Part shown: positions 5,878 to 5,946 of the stretch, piece by piece
Numbering within the stretch: position 1 is the first letter of the stretch
Layout of the letters: every line of letters starts with the position of its first letter
From: an uncultured Actinomycetes bacterium
GTDB lineage: Bacteria; Actinomycetota; Acidimicrobiia; Acidimicrobiales; RAAP-2
DNA: 5,946 nucleotides
Assembly: GCA_903826715.1 (NCBI GenBank)
Contig: CAIKFN010000074.1
Location: 1-5,946 of the forward strand
Reading direction: 5' to 3'
Notes under the pieces: generated by a model
The model's input: the letters and a program-made list of their open reading frames with translations, nothing else
Database searches by the model: none
Told to the model about the DNA's origin: nothing
Position numbers and translations under genes: made by a program

Positions 5878-5946
5878 TAGGGGCGGTGGGACTCGAACCC
5901 ACACTGGAGGCGGTTTAAGCGCCTTGCCTCTGCCATTGGGCTACGC
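5878..5946 (-). tRNA. tRNA with anticodon UAA (Leu, UUA codon), 5' end cut by window edge
   Basis: On the minus strand the bases fold as a cloverleaf. The acceptor 5' strand is only partly present (GCG, positions 5-7), followed by T8 A9. A D-arm comes next (GCC pairing with GGC, loop containing GG). The anticodon stem AGGCG/CGCCT (5920-5924 and 5908-5912) encloses loop CTTAAAC, so the anticodon is TAA at 5917-5915. A five-base variable region CCAGT (5907-5903) leads to T-stem GTGGG/CCCAC with loop TTCGAGT. The acceptor 3' strand CGCCCCT (5885-5879) is followed by discriminator A73 at 5878; CCA is not encoded. UAA reads leucine codon UUA, and A73 suits leucine. The missing first four bases should be about AGGG. 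The short variable region is unexpected for tRNA-Leu, normally a long-arm tRNA; see findings. Confidence 0.9.

Noticed and set aside
1..5946. Mobile element, phage, CRISPR or defence cassette
   Set aside because: No transposase, integrase, inverted terminal repeats, spaced direct repeats or effector domains were seen; the genes are metabolic and envelope-related with uniform composition. The tRNA at the edge shows no attachment-site duplication within the window.

Overview
The window looks like a compact actinobacterial chromosome segment. Three things point there: a coenzyme F420 gene pair (cofD/fbiA and cofE/fbiB), an actinobacterial-style mannose-1-phosphate guanylyltransferase, and a membrane-anchored protein with a Thr/Ser/Pro-rich tail. 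Base composition is roughly balanced rather than GC-rich. With the poly-Thr tail this suggests a low-GC streamlined lineage, possibly Acidimicrobiia, but that placement is inference. Coding density is very high: gene junctions are 4-base overlaps, a 2-base gap or directly abutting stops. Five of the seven protein genes start with GTG or TTG.

Layout. Bases 1-2332 (minus strand) hold a three-gene operon, transcribed right to left: a class C beta-lactamase-fold serine hydrolase, a GT4 glycosyltransferase, and a second GT4 glycosyltransferase that runs off the left edge. Both junctions are 4-base start/stop overlaps, so translation is probably coupled. Bases 2333-2371 are a 39-base divergent control region. 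Bases 2372-3993 (plus strand) hold cofD and cofE, also joined by an ATGA overlap. Bases 3994-5837 (minus strand) hold a membrane-anchored protein of unknown function followed by a mannose-1-phosphate guanylyltransferase; the latter's stop codon directly abuts the cofE stop codon. At the right edge (5878-5946, minus strand) is a tRNA with anticodon UAA, missing only its first four or so bases.

How the genes fit together. CofD and CofE perform the late steps of F420 synthesis: transfer of the phospholactyl (or enolpyruvyl) group to the deazaflavin Fo, then addition of glutamate. The guanylyltransferase makes GDP-mannose, a plausible donor for the two GT4 enzymes, so the flanking operons may serve envelope glycan or glycolipid assembly. 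The closeness of fbiA-fbiB to manB is also known from Mycobacterium (Rv3261-Rv3264c), so the neighbourhood seems anciently conserved.

No mobile element, CRISPR array, phage gene or defence cassette is visible. The points most worth a second look are the tRNA (Leu anticodon on a short-variable-loop body), the stand-alone CofE, the tiny divergent promoter region and the two poorly understood proteins (hydrolase and membrane-anchored protein).
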